In this document: piece by piece, positions 18,003-28,600 of the stretch
Numbering within the stretch: the first letter of the stretch is position 1
Layout of the letters: every line of letters starts with the position of its first letter
The notes under the pieces: model-generated
Seen by the model: the letters and a program-made list of their open reading frames with translations, nothing else
The model's database searches: none
Told to the model about the DNA's origin: nothing
Assembly: GCA_002335865.1 (NCBI GenBank)
Contig: DDCY01000030.1
Coordinates: 1 to 64,000 of the forward strand
From: Saprospiraceae bacterium UBA1994
Lineage (GTDB): Bacteria; Bacteroidota; Bacteroidia; Chitinophagales; Saprospiraceae
Reading direction: 5' to 3'
Length of the DNA stretch: 64,000 nt
Translations under genes and position numbers: made by a program

Positions 18003-18416
18003 TGTGTGTATAAAGTTGTTATTATTCGAAAATTGATCGCGAAGATAGGGATTTCTATCAAGTTTGCGATATCGAATTGGACTGATAGTCGTATGATGAA
18101 TATTCTAGAATTATTACACTATTGATAAGGTCAAGAACTAAAAGAATGAAGCTCTATTAATTTACTACTAAAGTTGAAATTAGTTGAATGTAAATTTTAA
18201 AACAAAGCAACACCCAATAGCAGAATGTCGCTTACAATTAATTAGTCTAATTTTTATTTTGGTACTATTACTCTTCTAGTGAGCAATAGATTAGTGGCAG
18301 TTATTTTTCAAGAAGTAATCTCTAGATTTAGCACTGTAAACATCAATTTCACTCGCTCGTAATTCTTGTCTAACTACTGAACAGTTACGTTTTCTATTCC
18401 TCTTTCTAAATATAAA
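18003..18416. other. Intergenic gap
   Basis: 414 bases between the PfkB start and the stop of the next minus-strand gene. A TATCTTCG box (18041-18048 on minus, one mismatch from consensus) may serve the PfkB gene. Otherwise nothing is recognisable. Confidence 0.45.
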
Positions 18417-18824
18417 TCATCTCCCAAATACAGTAATTAAGGCCTTCTTTTTCGACCTATTCTTAGTATCATACCAGAAGATAATATTCTTAATTATTCT
18501 TTTTCTGCCATCTATATCTATGATCCTACTAGAAGATCGCTTAGAGAAATTGTGTTTGAGATTGATATTTTCTACTTGCCCATTATGATATTCTATTCGC
18601 ATTTTTTGCATGTTGAGATCTCCTCTAGTTACAGCTAGTTTTAGTTTTGCAAATCTTCCATCTTTAGCGCCTACATGTATTACATCTTTATCGAGTTTAA
18701 AATCGACAGTTCTACTTCCTAGTCTTTCCCATTTTGATATTGAAGTATCTATGGTAGACGAAGTGAAACCTGAAATACAGAAAATCACGACAATTGATAC
18801 GAAGCTATTGACTATGTATTTCAT
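18417..18824 (-). CDS. Exported DUF2541-like protein
   Basis: This is a 135-residue protein of unknown function with a signal peptide (about residues 1-24, VSIVVIFCISGFTSS). The mature part is a compact all-beta pattern: WERLGSRTVDFKLDKDVIHVG, then LKLAVTRGDL and IDIDGRKRIIKNIIFWY. This resembles DUF2541-type periplasmic proteins. It has no cysteines in the mature part and no obvious catalytic motif, and is followed by basic residues near the C-terminus. It is monocistronic. Confidence 0.65.
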   Translation of the reverse strand: MKYIVNSFVSIVVIFCISGFTSSTIDTSISKWERLGSRTVDFKLDKDVIHVGAKDGRFAKLKLAVTRGDLNMQKMRIEYHNGQVENINLKHNFSKRSSSRIIDIDGRKRIIKNIIFWYDTKNRSKKKALITVFGR

Positions 18825-18900
18825 AGTATTAGTTTGTTGATGTTATACTAAGACTATGAATGTTGGTCTAGGTTTAATAGGTGTAAAAAATATTGCATAA

Positions 18901-18935
18901 TAAAAAAGAGCAACATCCAAAATGGATGCTGCTCT
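18901..18935 (-). terminator. Intrinsic terminator after hppA
   Basis: On the minus strand AGAGCAGCATCC and GGATGTTGCTCT form a 12-bp stem (one G-U pair) around a 5-base loop, followed by TTTTTTA. It lies about 70 bases after the hppA stop codon. Confidence 0.85.
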
Positions 18936-19006
18936 CTAAGTTGTTTTCAAGACTTTATTCTAGTAGTTGTCTAGACGTATTTTTAGTCGATTATTATTCT
19001 TAGCTA

Positions 19007-21187
19007 TTATAATGCTATGAATGGAGCGATAACTAATGCTACCACTGACATAAGTTTTAGTAATATATTAAGTGATGGTCCAGATGTATCTTTAAATGGA
19101 TCACCTACAGTGTCTCCTACTACAGTTGCCTTGTGCGCCTCAGAACCTTTATAGTGCATTACACCATCGATTTCCACACCTTCTTCAAACATCTTCTTAG
19201 CGTTATCCCATGCTCCACCTGCGTTAGATTGGAAGATAGCCATAAGTACACCACAAACAGTTACACCTGCAAGAACACCTCCTAACATTTCTGGTCCACC
19301 ACCAAATCCAAATATGACTGGAGTAATCACAGCGATAAGTCCTGGAAGAACCATCTCACGAATAGATGCCTGTGTTGATATTTCTACACACTTACTATAT
19401 TCTGCTTTTCCGTCAGCTGCTTCGAAAGTAGCTACATCTTCTGCTGACCATTCGCTCTGTTCTTTACCGTCGTACTTTTTCATTACAGCTAGTGCTGCTT
19501 TGAGTTCTGGAATATCAGCGAATTGTCTTCTAACTTCGTTGATCATATCCATTGCCGCTTTTCCTACTGCGTTCATAGAGAGAGCAGAGAATAGGAACGG
19601 AAGCATACCACCGACAAGTAGACCCGCCATTACTTTGGGCTGAGCGATATCGATAGATTGAATATTAGCCGTAGCCATAAACGCTGCGAATAATGCTAAT
19701 GCAGTCAATGCTGCAGATCCGATTGCAAATCCTTTTCCAATTGCCGCTGTAGTATTACCTACTGCATCTAATTGGTCAGTTCTCTGTCTTACTTCCTTTG
19801 GAAGCTCAGCCATTTCAGCGATACCACCAGCATTATCTGCTACAGGTCCGTATGCATCTACAGCTAATTGGATACCTGTGTTTGATAACATACCTACAGC
19901 TGCGATAGCAATACCATACAATCCAGCAAAGTGATGTGCTCCTAGTATTGCTGCTGCCAATACGATAATTGGTCCTGCAGTAGAAATCATTCCTACTCCT
20001 AAACCGGCAATGATGTTAGTCGCAGCTCCTGTAGTTGATTGTTTTACGATAGACATTACAGGCTTAGTTCCTGTGCCTGTATAATGTTCGGTTATTTTAC
20101 CGATAAGTAAACCTGCAGCTAGTCCACACAATACGGCATAAAATACACCTGTAGCAGTATATTCCGCACCCTTCATTGTCCACGTTTCCGGAAACATCCA
20201 TTGAACTATTAAGAAAGTGGCTATTAACATTAATACAGCAGAAACTAATTCTCCCATATTCAAAGCTTTATGCGGATCACCACCATCTTTTACTCTTACG
20301 AAGAAAGTACCTATGATAGACGTGAGGATTCCTACTGAAACTAAAATTAAAGGAAGTAGTACGGCATTTAATCCACCAAATTCATTCGCAGTAACGAATC
20401 CTGCTGATCCAATAAGTGTAGCTCCAAGTACCATAGTACCAATAATAGATCCTACATAAGATTCGAATAAATCTGCACCCATACCTGCTACATCACCTAC
20501 ATTATCACCTACGTTATCAGCAATCGTTGCTGGGTTAAGTGGGTGATCTTCAGGGATACCTGCTTCTACTTTACCTACAAGGTCAGCTCCTACATCCGCA
20601 GCCTTAGTATATATACCACCACCTACTCTTGCAAATAATGCGATAGATGATGCACCAAATGAAAATCCTGTCAGTACCGTTATTACTCTTGTAACCTGAT
20701 CTATATTATCTAATCCAAATTGGCTAGAGAATAATAAAAATAGTAGTCCAAGCCCAAATACACCAAGCCCAACAACACCAAGGCCCATAACGGCTCCACC
20801 GGCAAATGCTACTTCTAATGCTTTTCCTAGACTCGTTCTAGCTGCAGCAGTTGTACGTACATTTGCCTTTGTAGCTACTTTCATACCAATAAATCCTGCT
20901 AAAGCAGAACAGATAGCACCAAGTACAAATGAAAATGCAACTAGTGGTGAAGAAGTATCCGAAGCTGCAGTTAAGCCTAGTATAAGAGCTACTATGACTA
21001 CGAAAATTGCAAGTACTTTATATTCTGCTTTTAGGAATGACATTGCTCCATCACTGATGTGCTTTGCAATTTTTGCCATTTTTTCTGTTCCTTCATCTTG
21101 TTTACTGACCCATCCAGATTTCCAGAATGTAAATAGCAAGGCTATCACACCGAAGACTGGAATAGCCATCATTAAAGTTTGTCCCAT
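19007..21187 (-). CDS. hppA: Membrane-bound ion-pumping pyrophosphatase, K+-dependent type
   Basis: It hydrolyses PPi and pumps H+ or Na+ across the inner membrane. It has 726 residues and about 16 membrane helices. The PPi-binding signature DVGADLVGKVE is at 198-208, followed by DNVGDNVGDVAGMGADLFESY (split here by position: 224-244). A second acidic block, VGDTVGDPFKDTSGP, is near the C-terminus. GNTTAAIGKG at 477-486 has Ala481 where K+-independent pumps carry Lys, which marks the K+-dependent subfamily. Whether the ion is Na+ or H+ cannot be told from this. It is a single gene with a complete consensus promoter and a strong terminator. Confidence 0.95.
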   Translation of the reverse strand: MGQTLMMAIPVFGVIALLFTFWKSGWVSKQDEGTEKMAKIAKHISDGAMSFLKAEYKVLAIFVVIVALILGLTAASDTSSPLVAFSFVLGAICSALAGFIGMKVATKANVRTTAAARTSLGKALEVAFAGGAVMGLGVVGLGVFGLGLLFLLFSSQFGLDNIDQVTRVITVLTGFSFGASSIALFARVGGGIYTKAADVGADLVGKVEAGIPEDHPLNPATIADNVGDNVGDVAGMGADLFESYVGSIIGTMVLGATLIGSAGFVTANEFGGLNAVLLPLILVSVGILTSIIGTFFVRVKDGGDPHKALNMGELVSAVLMLIATFLIVQWMFPETWTMKGAEYTATGVFYAVLCGLAAGLLIGKITEHYTGTGTKPVMSIVKQSTTGAATNIIAGLGVGMISTAGPIIVLAAAILGAHHFAGLYGIAIAAVGMLSNTGIQLAVDAYGPVADNAGGIAEMAELPKEVRQRTDQLDAVGNTTAAIGKGFAIGSAALTALALFAAFMATANIQSIDIAQPKVMAGLLVGGMLPFLFSALSMNAVGKAAMDMINEVRRQFADIPELKAALAVMKKYDGKEQSEWSAEDVATFEAADGKAEYSKCVEISTQASIREMVLPGLIAVITPVIFGFGGGPEMLGGVLAGVTVCGVLMAIFQSNAGGAWDNAKKMFEEGVEIDGVMHYKGSEAHKATVVGDTVGDPFKDTSGPSLNILLKLMSVVALVIAPFIAL

Positions 21188-21244
21188 TGGTTATTGACTT
21201 TTTGTATTAAATTATAAAAATAAATATATATAAAAATAACGCCT

Positions 21245-21275
21245 CAAAAGTAGCGTATTTATTGATGTTTGCAAA
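21245..21275 (-). promoter_or_regulatory. Complete Bacteroidota promoter for hppA
   Basis: On the minus strand TTTG (21272-21275), a 19-base spacer and TACTTTTG (21245-21252) fit the primary sigma consensus TTTG-N19-TAnnTTTG with no mismatch. It lies 57 bases upstream of the hppA start. Confidence 0.8.
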
Positions 21276-21397
21276 TAAATATGAAGCTATAATGCTCATT
21301 CTGATCCTATTGATATAAAAGAGTACATCAATACTCATATACTCTATTGAACTTGGAGTATAGTACAACACATTTTGAAATTATTATCTTTATACTT

Positions 21398-22216
21398 ATG
21401 CGATGTATTTCTTTTGTTAAAATAGTAATATGTGTAGTCATTATGATGGTTTCACTATCTGAAGTGATTCAGGCACAGACTACTTTTCAACCTAAACAAA
21501 TAGAGTTTGATTGGAAAGGGATAGTATATAGATATGAGAAGGCATTTGAATTTTCGTTGCATACCAATGGATTTATATTAGGCTATAATAGTGGTCGTAT
21601 ACTTACTTATAATAAGACGAGATACTATCACTTTTCCATAGGATATATGGGTGACCCTCGTGAACGTCGTCAAAATAAGAACATACCCTTGGCGAATATG
21701 ACTTCTAAGTCATTTTCTTATGGTAAGCTCAACTCACTCTATGTGCTTAGAGCAGGTATAGGTCGCAAAAAATATCTATCCGAAAAAGCCAAGAGAAAAG
21801 GAATTGCGCTTGGATATAGTTATGAAATAGGCCCAGCGATTGCCATGCTAAAGCCTAACTATCTGTATTTACTGTTTAGTGAGAATCAAAATGGGATGCT
21901 AGTAGACGAGCTCCGAGCAGAACGATATTCTTCTGAGAATGCAGATGTTTTTCTGGATTACAATAGGATATATGGTGGCGGCGGCTTCACCAGAGGATGG
22001 AAAGAATTGACGTTTACTCCTGGATTACAGGCTCGAGGAGGAATCCTGTTTAGCTTAGGAGCATATGATAAATATGTAAAGATGATTGAAGTAGGTATTA
22101 TGGCGGATTTGTTTTTTAAGAAAATTTCTATCTTGGCAGAGACAGAAGCCGTGAGCAATAAGCCTTATTTTATCAATCTATACTTAACTTTGCAACTCGG
22201 TGCTCGAAGAAACTAA
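21398..22216 (+). CDS. Probable outer-membrane or periplasmic protein, unknown function
   Basis: This 272-residue protein is not recognised by function. The ATG at 21398 gives a signal peptide ending in SEVIQAQ; a longer frame from 21347 adds a non-typical leader. The body is rich in aromatic, alternating segments (FEFSLHTNGFILGYNSGR, YYHFSIGYMGDP, SLYVLRAGIGRKKY) and ends INLYLTLQLGARRN, which suggests a small beta-barrel. It lies 74 bases before lipA on the same strand and may be co-transcribed, a neighbourhood I recall from other Bacteroidota, though no link to lipoylation is known. Confidence 0.7.
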   Translation: MRCISFVKIVICVVIMMVSLSEVIQAQTTFQPKQIEFDWKGIVYRYEKAFEFSLHTNGFILGYNSGRILTYNKTRYYHFSIGYMGDPRERRQNKNIPLANMTSKSFSYGKLNSLYVLRAGIGRKKYLSEKAKRKGIALGYSYEIGPAIAMLKPNYLYLLFSENQNGMLVDELRAERYSSENADVFLDYNRIYGGGGFTRGWKELTFTPGLQARGGILFSLGAYDKYVKMIEVGIMADLFFKKISILAETEAVSNKPYFINLYLTLQLGARRN

Positions 22217-22290
22217 TTGCCTATTAATCCGTTAATAAACTGTGCACATGCCTTAGTTGGGCATATTGTTTACTCAAATTATAATCACAC

Positions 22291-23169
22291 GTGCTAGAAC
22301 TACCAGTAGTATCAAATATAGAAAAGCCAAAAAGGGAGAAAAAACCTAACTGGCTGAGGGTGAAATTGCCTATAGGGGAGGATTATAAAAGAGTAAGAGG
22401 TCTAGTAGACGAATATAAGCTCCATACGATCTGCGAAAGTGGTAACTGCCCCAACATGGGAGAATGCTGGGGGGCAGGTACTGCTACATTTATGATATTA
22501 GGAAACGTGTGTACACGTAGCTGCTCATTTTGTGCAGTGAAGACTGGACGTCCACCTGAATATGATGAAGATGAACCACGGAGAGTAGCGGAAGCAATTA
22601 GACTTATGGAAGTGAAGCATGCAGTGATCACATCTGTCAATAGAGATGAACTCAAGGATCGTGGAGCTGAGATATGGTATCAGACAGTAGTACAGATCAA
22701 AAAACAATCACCTAACACAACTATAGAAACGCTAATTCCAGATGTAAAAGCGAACTGGGAAGCTCTAGACCGAATGATAGAAGGAGGTCAAGAAGTAGTC
22801 TCACATAATATGGAAACAGTAGAGGAGTTATATCGCAAAGTGAGACCTCAAGGTAAATATCATCGTAGCTTAGAGCAGCTCCAGCGTATCAAAGAGTCAG
22901 GGCACAGAACAAAGACAGGTTTTATGGTTGGGCTAGGAGAGACTGATGAGCAAGTGTATAAGATTATGGATGACCTCATCAAAGCTAAAGTAGATGTAGT
23001 GACTATCGGTCAATATCTACAACCAACGAAGATGCACCTTGCAGTGGACTCATTCGTACATCCTGATAAGTTTGCTGAGTACAAAGCAGTAGGCCTAGAA
23101 AAGGGGTTTGAATATGTGGAAAGTGGACCCTTAGTAAGATCAAGTTACCATGCAGAACGTCATCTGTAA
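22291..23169 (+). CDS. lipA: Lipoyl synthase
   Basis: This radical-SAM enzyme inserts two sulfurs into octanoyl groups on E2 and GcvH proteins to make lipoyl cofactors. The auxiliary 4Fe-4S cluster ligands are Cys48, Cys53 and Cys59 (CESGNCPNMGEC), the radical-SAM ligands Cys74, Cys78 and Cys81 (CTRSCSFC), and the C-terminal RSSYHAE carries the conserved Ser that binds the auxiliary cluster. Its 292 residues match the family. The GTG start at 22291 is supported by the typical Bacteroidota N-terminus LPVVSN. No lipB is nearby. The next gene starts within its stop codon. Confidence 0.96.
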   Translation: MLELPVVSNIEKPKREKKPNWLRVKLPIGEDYKRVRGLVDEYKLHTICESGNCPNMGECWGAGTATFMILGNVCTRSCSFCAVKTGRPPEYDEDEPRRVAEAIRLMEVKHAVITSVNRDELKDRGAEIWYQTVVQIKKQSPNTTIETLIPDVKANWEALDRMIEGGQEVVSHNMETVEELYRKVRPQGKYHRSLEQLQRIKESGHRTKTGFMVGLGETDEQVYKIMDDLIKAKVDVVTIGQYLQPTKMHLAVDSFVHPDKFAEYKAVGLEKGFEYVESGPLVRSSYHAERHL

Positions 23170-24155
23170 TGATAATCAGACACGAAAAAGTAAAGGCAGG
23201 AATCATAGGCTGGGGAGAGAATACGCTACTGTTAGCGGATCTTTTGACTAGATATGCTAAGAATATTGAATTGGTTGCTCTAAGTACATCATATGATACT
23301 GGTCGTGACTACGCCATTCGCAATCTTGGGATCAAACATATATTTACCCATCATAAACAGATGATGGATCTACATGAGATCGATGCAGTAATCATAGCCG
23401 GTCCTGGGGCAGAACATACGGAGCAGATCATCGATAGCCTCAAAGCTGGGTACCATACTCTTTACGAATTGCCAGCCGCATTAGATATATTTAATGCAAT
23501 CAAGATTGTAGATGCGGTAGAGCATTATCCTAGTCAGATAGCTATGGGGGCATTGTCACACCGTTACGACTCTAAGTACAAAAAGATAAAAGAGAAAATC
23601 CAAAGCGGAGCTATAGGCAATCTTATCGCGGTAGAAGTGTACGCCAATCAATTTAGAGATAATAAAACCGAAAAAACTGATCCAGGTATTGTTAGGGATA
23701 TGCTACTGAGCCAAATAGATTTAGTAAGATGGATTACTGGCCAAGAGATAATATCAGTAAGTAGTAATAGGGTAGGCGAAGGAATAAATATGACTTATGC
23801 GCATTTTACTGCTTCTCTAGAGGGAGGACAATCATGTACATTCACTGCCAATAGACAATCACATCAGCCCCACGGTAGTAGTATAAAGATCATTGGTAGT
23901 GATTTAGAAATATATTTCAGGGCGCCTATAGAAACGTATGAATATGCTGAAATATCAAATGGTCAACTTACGCCCACTTACCTAGATCATGATAATAAAA
24001 AAGAGTACATGGATATACTTAATGCATTTCTTTATACCATACAAGAGAAAGTAAAGCCGAATGATACTGTTAAAGATATTATGAGCAATACCCGCACGGC
24101 TCTAGCTTTTGAGGAGTGTTTGGGTCTGTATGGCCCGGTTGAGGTTGAGCTCTAA
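23169..24155 (+). CDS. Gfo/Idh/MocA-family oxidoreductase-like protein, degenerate motifs
   Basis: A 328-residue Rossmann-fold protein of the Gfo/Idh/MocA family, normally NAD(P)-dependent sugar dehydrogenases. The N-terminal turn reads GIIGWGENTL, lacking the third Gly of GxGxxG, and the catalytic EKP motif is replaced by ELP at residues 100-102, so the lysine that assists hydride transfer is missing. AGPGAEHTEQIIDSLKAGYH is otherwise typical. Its ATG overlaps the lipA stop (TAATG), so translation is coupled to lipA. The protein may be non-catalytic or act differently; the function is unknown. Confidence 0.8.
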   Translation: MIIRHEKVKAGIIGWGENTLLLADLLTRYAKNIELVALSTSYDTGRDYAIRNLGIKHIFTHHKQMMDLHEIDAVIIAGPGAEHTEQIIDSLKAGYHTLYELPAALDIFNAIKIVDAVEHYPSQIAMGALSHRYDSKYKKIKEKIQSGAIGNLIAVEVYANQFRDNKTEKTDPGIVRDMLLSQIDLVRWITGQEIISVSSNRVGEGINMTYAHFTASLEGGQSCTFTANRQSHQPHGSSIKIIGSDLEIYFRAPIETYEYAEISNGQLTPTYLDHDNKKEYMDILNAFLYTIQEKVKPNDTVKDIMSNTRTALAFEECLGLYGPVEVEL

Positions 24156-24314
24156 GATTATAAATTAAATCATTACACTAGAACTTTTCTTATGTGCCTA
24201 ATTGTATTGTCTGTGACCCACAATTAGATATATCTGATACAGATTGTATTATTTGGCTTGAATAACTGTTTTAATTTCAAATCGGTTTGGTGTTAGTTGA
24301 AAAAGACACCAAAG

Positions 24315-24341
24315 CAAAAAACCTATTACGAATGTAATAGG
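24315..24341 (-). terminator. Intrinsic terminator after the thioredoxin-like gene
   Basis: On the minus strand CCTATTAC, loop ATTC, GTAATAGG, then TTTTTTG. It is a perfect 8-bp stem 27 bases after the stop codon. Confidence 0.8.
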
Positions 24342-24367
24342 GACAAATGTTTTTTGTTAAATTTCAA

Positions 24368-24865
24368 TTATTCTCCACTATCTCGCTTAGATAGCATACG
24401 ATCCATGTTTTCTGTGAATTCTGAAGCTGTTTTAGTATATCCAGTTTTCCCATGTGCTACAATGCTATATTCGCTATTCTTTGATTCCTTAGATAAGTCA
24501 AATAGCCAGACAGTAGGATATCCTCTTACTTTGAATGCTTGTTGCAAGTTTTTATTCTGTTGTTTAAATCTTGCAGGAAGTTGCTTTCTTCTAGGAAAGT
24601 CTAACTCGAGAAGAACTACATTCTTATCAGCCCAGTCTTTGAACTCTTTATGAATAAATACAGATTTGGTTAATCTCTTACACCAACCACACCAGTCACT
24701 TCCAGTGAAGTTTGCCAATATGGGCTTACCTGTTTTCTGAGACTCTGCATAAGCTTCGTCAACATCTACTAACCAACCTTCATTTTCAGCTGTGTAGGTA
24801 GCATCCTGTGCCATATTTGTTGTAGAAATCATCAAAGAGAGAAATAAAAGAAAAGTAAATCTCAT
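24368..24865 (-). CDS. Exported thioredoxin-like protein with CGWC motif
   Basis: A 165-residue protein with a signal peptide ending near TNMAQ (residue 19) and a thioredoxin-7-type domain. FTGSDWCGWCKRL holds the redox pair CxxC (CGWC) and is followed by VRGYPTVWLFD with the cis-proline. It is probably a periplasmic thiol reductase or a stress-linked thioredoxin-fold protein; the partner is unknown. It is not lipA-linked (opposite strand). A TATATTTG -7 match (24950-24957, minus) lies 84 bases upstream. It is monocistronic with a clear terminator. Confidence 0.85.
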   Translation of the reverse strand: MRFTFLLFLSLMISTTNMAQDATYTAENEGWLVDVDEAYAESQKTGKPILANFTGSDWCGWCKRLTKSVFIHKEFKDWADKNVVLLELDFPRRKQLPARFKQQNKNLQQAFKVRGYPTVWLFDLSKESKNSEYSIVAHGKTGYTKTASEFTENMDRMLSKRDSGE

Positions 24866-25603
24866 GTTATGTTGTTTTATTTTTTGGAGTAATAAATATA
24901 AATAGTAGCCTTATAAATTTAAAGAAACTACAAATCGCGTCATACATTGCAAATATAGCTCTAAAATAAGGTATAATTAACACTAGGAAGTTTATTATAC
25001 GGTCCCATTATTTACATAAGCCGAATATAATGATGGTTTTTAAGAATAATGGTTGTAGCATATTACGTCAGTTATTAAGTCCACAGAGAGCAAATAATGA
25101 AATTTTTAAATGGCATGTACTTAAAGTCATTATAGTATTGATAACCATTGTTAGGGATTATACTATTTCCGTCTCTCATGTTAAAGTAGCTACAGTTATT
25201 TACTATGTGGCTAGATTTTATTTTTGTCAGATAATTATTATTTAAGTTCCATGACCTAATAATGTATACTCAAAACCTTATTGACTAAAATGTTGATAGT
25301 TTTGTTCGGTCAAAGTTATCTTGCTATTCGGCTACCCATTATTTTGTTGTCACATTCTATCTATGGGCTATTTGGAGGCTAATTGTTATTGGGGATTTAA
25401 GAAAATTTAATTAAGCATTGCCCCCTAATTAGTGTTTTTATTCCTCTCAATTGTTGGATTTCTTTAGTATTTATCTAGGACTCCGACTATCGATTACCTT
25501 GGTTTATAGTCCGTAATCTATGTTGTTATTGCTAGTCAGAAAAGTATGGAATGGTTCGCTAGTTTGGAGCGCGTCACTGCCTAATGAAACTTATGGCTAA
25601 AGA
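24866..25603. other. 738-base intergenic gap
   Basis: Long gap between the starts of the thioredoxin-like gene and the 3' end of the sensor kinase gene, both on minus. It contains the thioredoxin promoter near 24950. A 71-codon open frame at 25030-25245 (plus) shows no recognisable family and a Val/Ile/Tyr-rich composition I consider chance. No RNA gene, repeat or mobile element is recognised. Confidence 0.45.
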
Positions 25604-28600
25604 TTAGTCATCTAGTGAGACTCTAGTGCCTGATTCTTTTGGTTTTTGCTCAGTTCTCATTAGAGGTATTTCTACAAAGAAAGTAGTTCCTTTATCTATT
25701 CTCGTATCAAAATATATTCGACCATTCATGGAGTCAATCATATTAGCTGAGATAGCTAATCCTAGTCCAGTTCCAGAGTTTTTAGTCGTAAAATTAGGAG
25801 TGAATACCTTTTGTTTCATATAGTCAGGAATACCAGTTCCATTATCTTTTACAGTTATGATAGCTGAATGGTTTTTCTTGTTTAAGGCGATGTCTATTTT
25901 ACCTCTCCTATCATCTGGAATAGCTTGTATTGCATTTTTAACGAGATTGTTGAGTATACGTATTAGCTGATTACGATCGACAAATACTAATAGGTCAGCT
26001 ATAGGCTCAGACATCGTTATATCCATATCATCACGCTTGCGGAATAGATCATGTACTGCTTCCACTATTTCATTTAATATAATTTTCTCATTATTAGCCT
26101 TTGGCATTGTCGCATAATTGGAGAATTCGTTGGCAATGTTGGTAAGGGCGTCGATCTGAGTTACTAATGTGCTTGCCACTTTCTCCGTAAGGTCTTTAGC
26201 ACGATCCGGATTTGTTTTTACCATCTTATCAAGATACTGGATACTCAATTTCATAGGTGTCAATGGATTCTTGATTTCATGAGCGACTTGTTTAGCCATC
26301 TCTCTCCAGGCCATATCTCTCTCAGTCTTCGCTATAATATCTGCACTATCTTGGACCTGTACGATTAGATTGTTGTATTCATTGATGAGTTGACCGATTT
26401 CATCATTGTCTTCATAGATTAATGGTTCGTTACTAGCGCCTAATTTAAACTCTTTGAGTTTGCCGGCTATGATCGATAGCGGTCGTGTTATACTATTGGC
26501 AATAGCCAGTGCTATGGCTCCTGCTATCAAGAATAAGAATACATATACATTGAGAATTGTACTTATAAAATCCAATATACTACTATAACTTCTTGGACTT
26601 TTTGGAAATGTAATCGTGAAATATGCATATGGTGGTTGTGATGCAATGCTTAACGGCACGATCGTTTTAGGTACACCTTTAAACTCTATATCTCTTGTCT
26701 GTAATTTTATTTCAGAATATCCTGCAGGCAGCCTGAGCATATCTTCATGTATCTCAGTAAAACTTATAAGTTTTCCAGCTCTGGAGTATAACGATATTTC
26801 TAGTCCATGTATATCAGTAATTTTGTTTAGAGACTTACTCAATACCAAGATTTTGCTTTCTTCATCTATTGCGTTATTGACATATGATTGTATTGAATTA
26901 TTAATGCTAATAATCTGTTCGCGATATGATTTTGATTCATTATTTTTTAGCAAATTATTGAAGTAATAACCTGTCATTAATCCAATAATCAAAAATGAGA
27001 ATACTACTAAAACTATTATAACAAGCTGAATCTTAGTACGCAAAGAATCTTTTGCATAAAGTTGTATGTCTAATGGGGCACTGAGGAAATTCCATCTACT
27101 ATTGATCATACTAATGAAGATGATTATCACTCCTAGTATGGAAAAAATGTAGGAGAATAATGAGATGGGTTTTATTAATGAAGATATCCTCTTGTAATTT
27201 ATAATACGAATATCTTTTGTAGCCTTACTAGTGACAAACGAATAGCCGTTCATTATTGTATCAGATTTGATGGAAGCTATTTCAATCAATTGTAACTCTT
27301 GCATATTTCGATCTTCCTTGAGGATGATTTCATCGTTTTGAGTTACATAGTAATTATGTTTATCGTGTCCTTTAATCAGCTGATCCTTTGCTGGGTTTAG
27401 TACAATTACAAATTGAAAGGGTGCATTTTCATGGAAGTCATTATTGACAAGATATTCTAGGTAGTAGGTCTGTTTGTAGGGATTGTACTTTATATATTGA
27501 TTGATCGCTATACTTCTATCCAATTGCGATTTCATCTGATCATGAGGAATTCCATATGTATTGAGTAGGCTATTTTGATTGGAGTCATAACACTCAATTT
27601 GCATTTTTTTGTTGTCTAGCTTTTCCTCAAAAGGAATACTCTGCCTTATATATTCATCCAGATCTTCCCTTTGAAAGTTTCCTTGGCGCAATTGACTCAT
27701 TGTACTAAATACTGCAGAAGACATAATATCCTCGTTTAGACTAGAGATTATATAAATATCTGATGTGTCTGCACTCTGATATAGATTTTGTACATATTGC
27801 TTTCTCTCTTGAATATCTTCTTGTAGACTATTATAAAAAACTATACCAGCCATAAGAGATGCAAATATGACCATCCACCAGATTAGCCATATGATACTAT
27901 TAGATCTATGCTCAATGAATAAGTCTAACATTAGTAGATAGACAATAAGGTATGTCAGTAACATCCAAAATGGTAAATGTATTCCTAGAAAGTAATAGAC
28001 AGCTGTTGAGAATAAAACTCCTAAACAATAGTAAATAACTTTATTATTCTTGTTTCCCTTACTAGCCATATATACAATACTACACGTAGCGGTGAATATT
28101 AGTAATTTATAAACTAAGAGCAATATGATTACTATAAAGCTATACTTGTCAAAAAGTAATATATTATCTATATCTAGATGTATGTTAGGATGACGTATAA
28201 TACCAGAAGCAATATGACAAAGATAAAAGAGTCCACTACTGAGTACTCCAGATGCTAATAGAAAGCTTAATGGGTTGTATTTATGGGCGAAGGTGATGCT
28301 TTTCAATTTCAGGCTAAGGTGTTTGACCAGATAGCCTAGTACAATATTGAGCAAGATTAATTCCGCTATTGAACTTACCCAAAACGAAGAGTTATGAATA
28401 TTTTGGAATACTATTAAAGGGTGAAAAACCCTCTGAAGATCTATTAGCTGTATGATCATAAGCAAACTAAAGCTAATTGATCCGTGTACTACTAATGATC
28501 TTAACGGGCCATTTATATCTCGGCAGTAAAGATAAATCAAATGTAAGGCACCTATAAATGATAGTAGAAAAAGCAAATACCTAAGAAATCCTTTATATCT

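Noticed and set aside
25030..25245. 71-codon plus-strand open frame in the 738-base gap
   Set aside because: Composition is Val/Ile/Tyr-heavy with no recognisable domain, no TAnnTTTG box or ribosome-binding context, and the surrounding gap shows no coding pattern. It is most likely a chance frame in AT-rich DNA.
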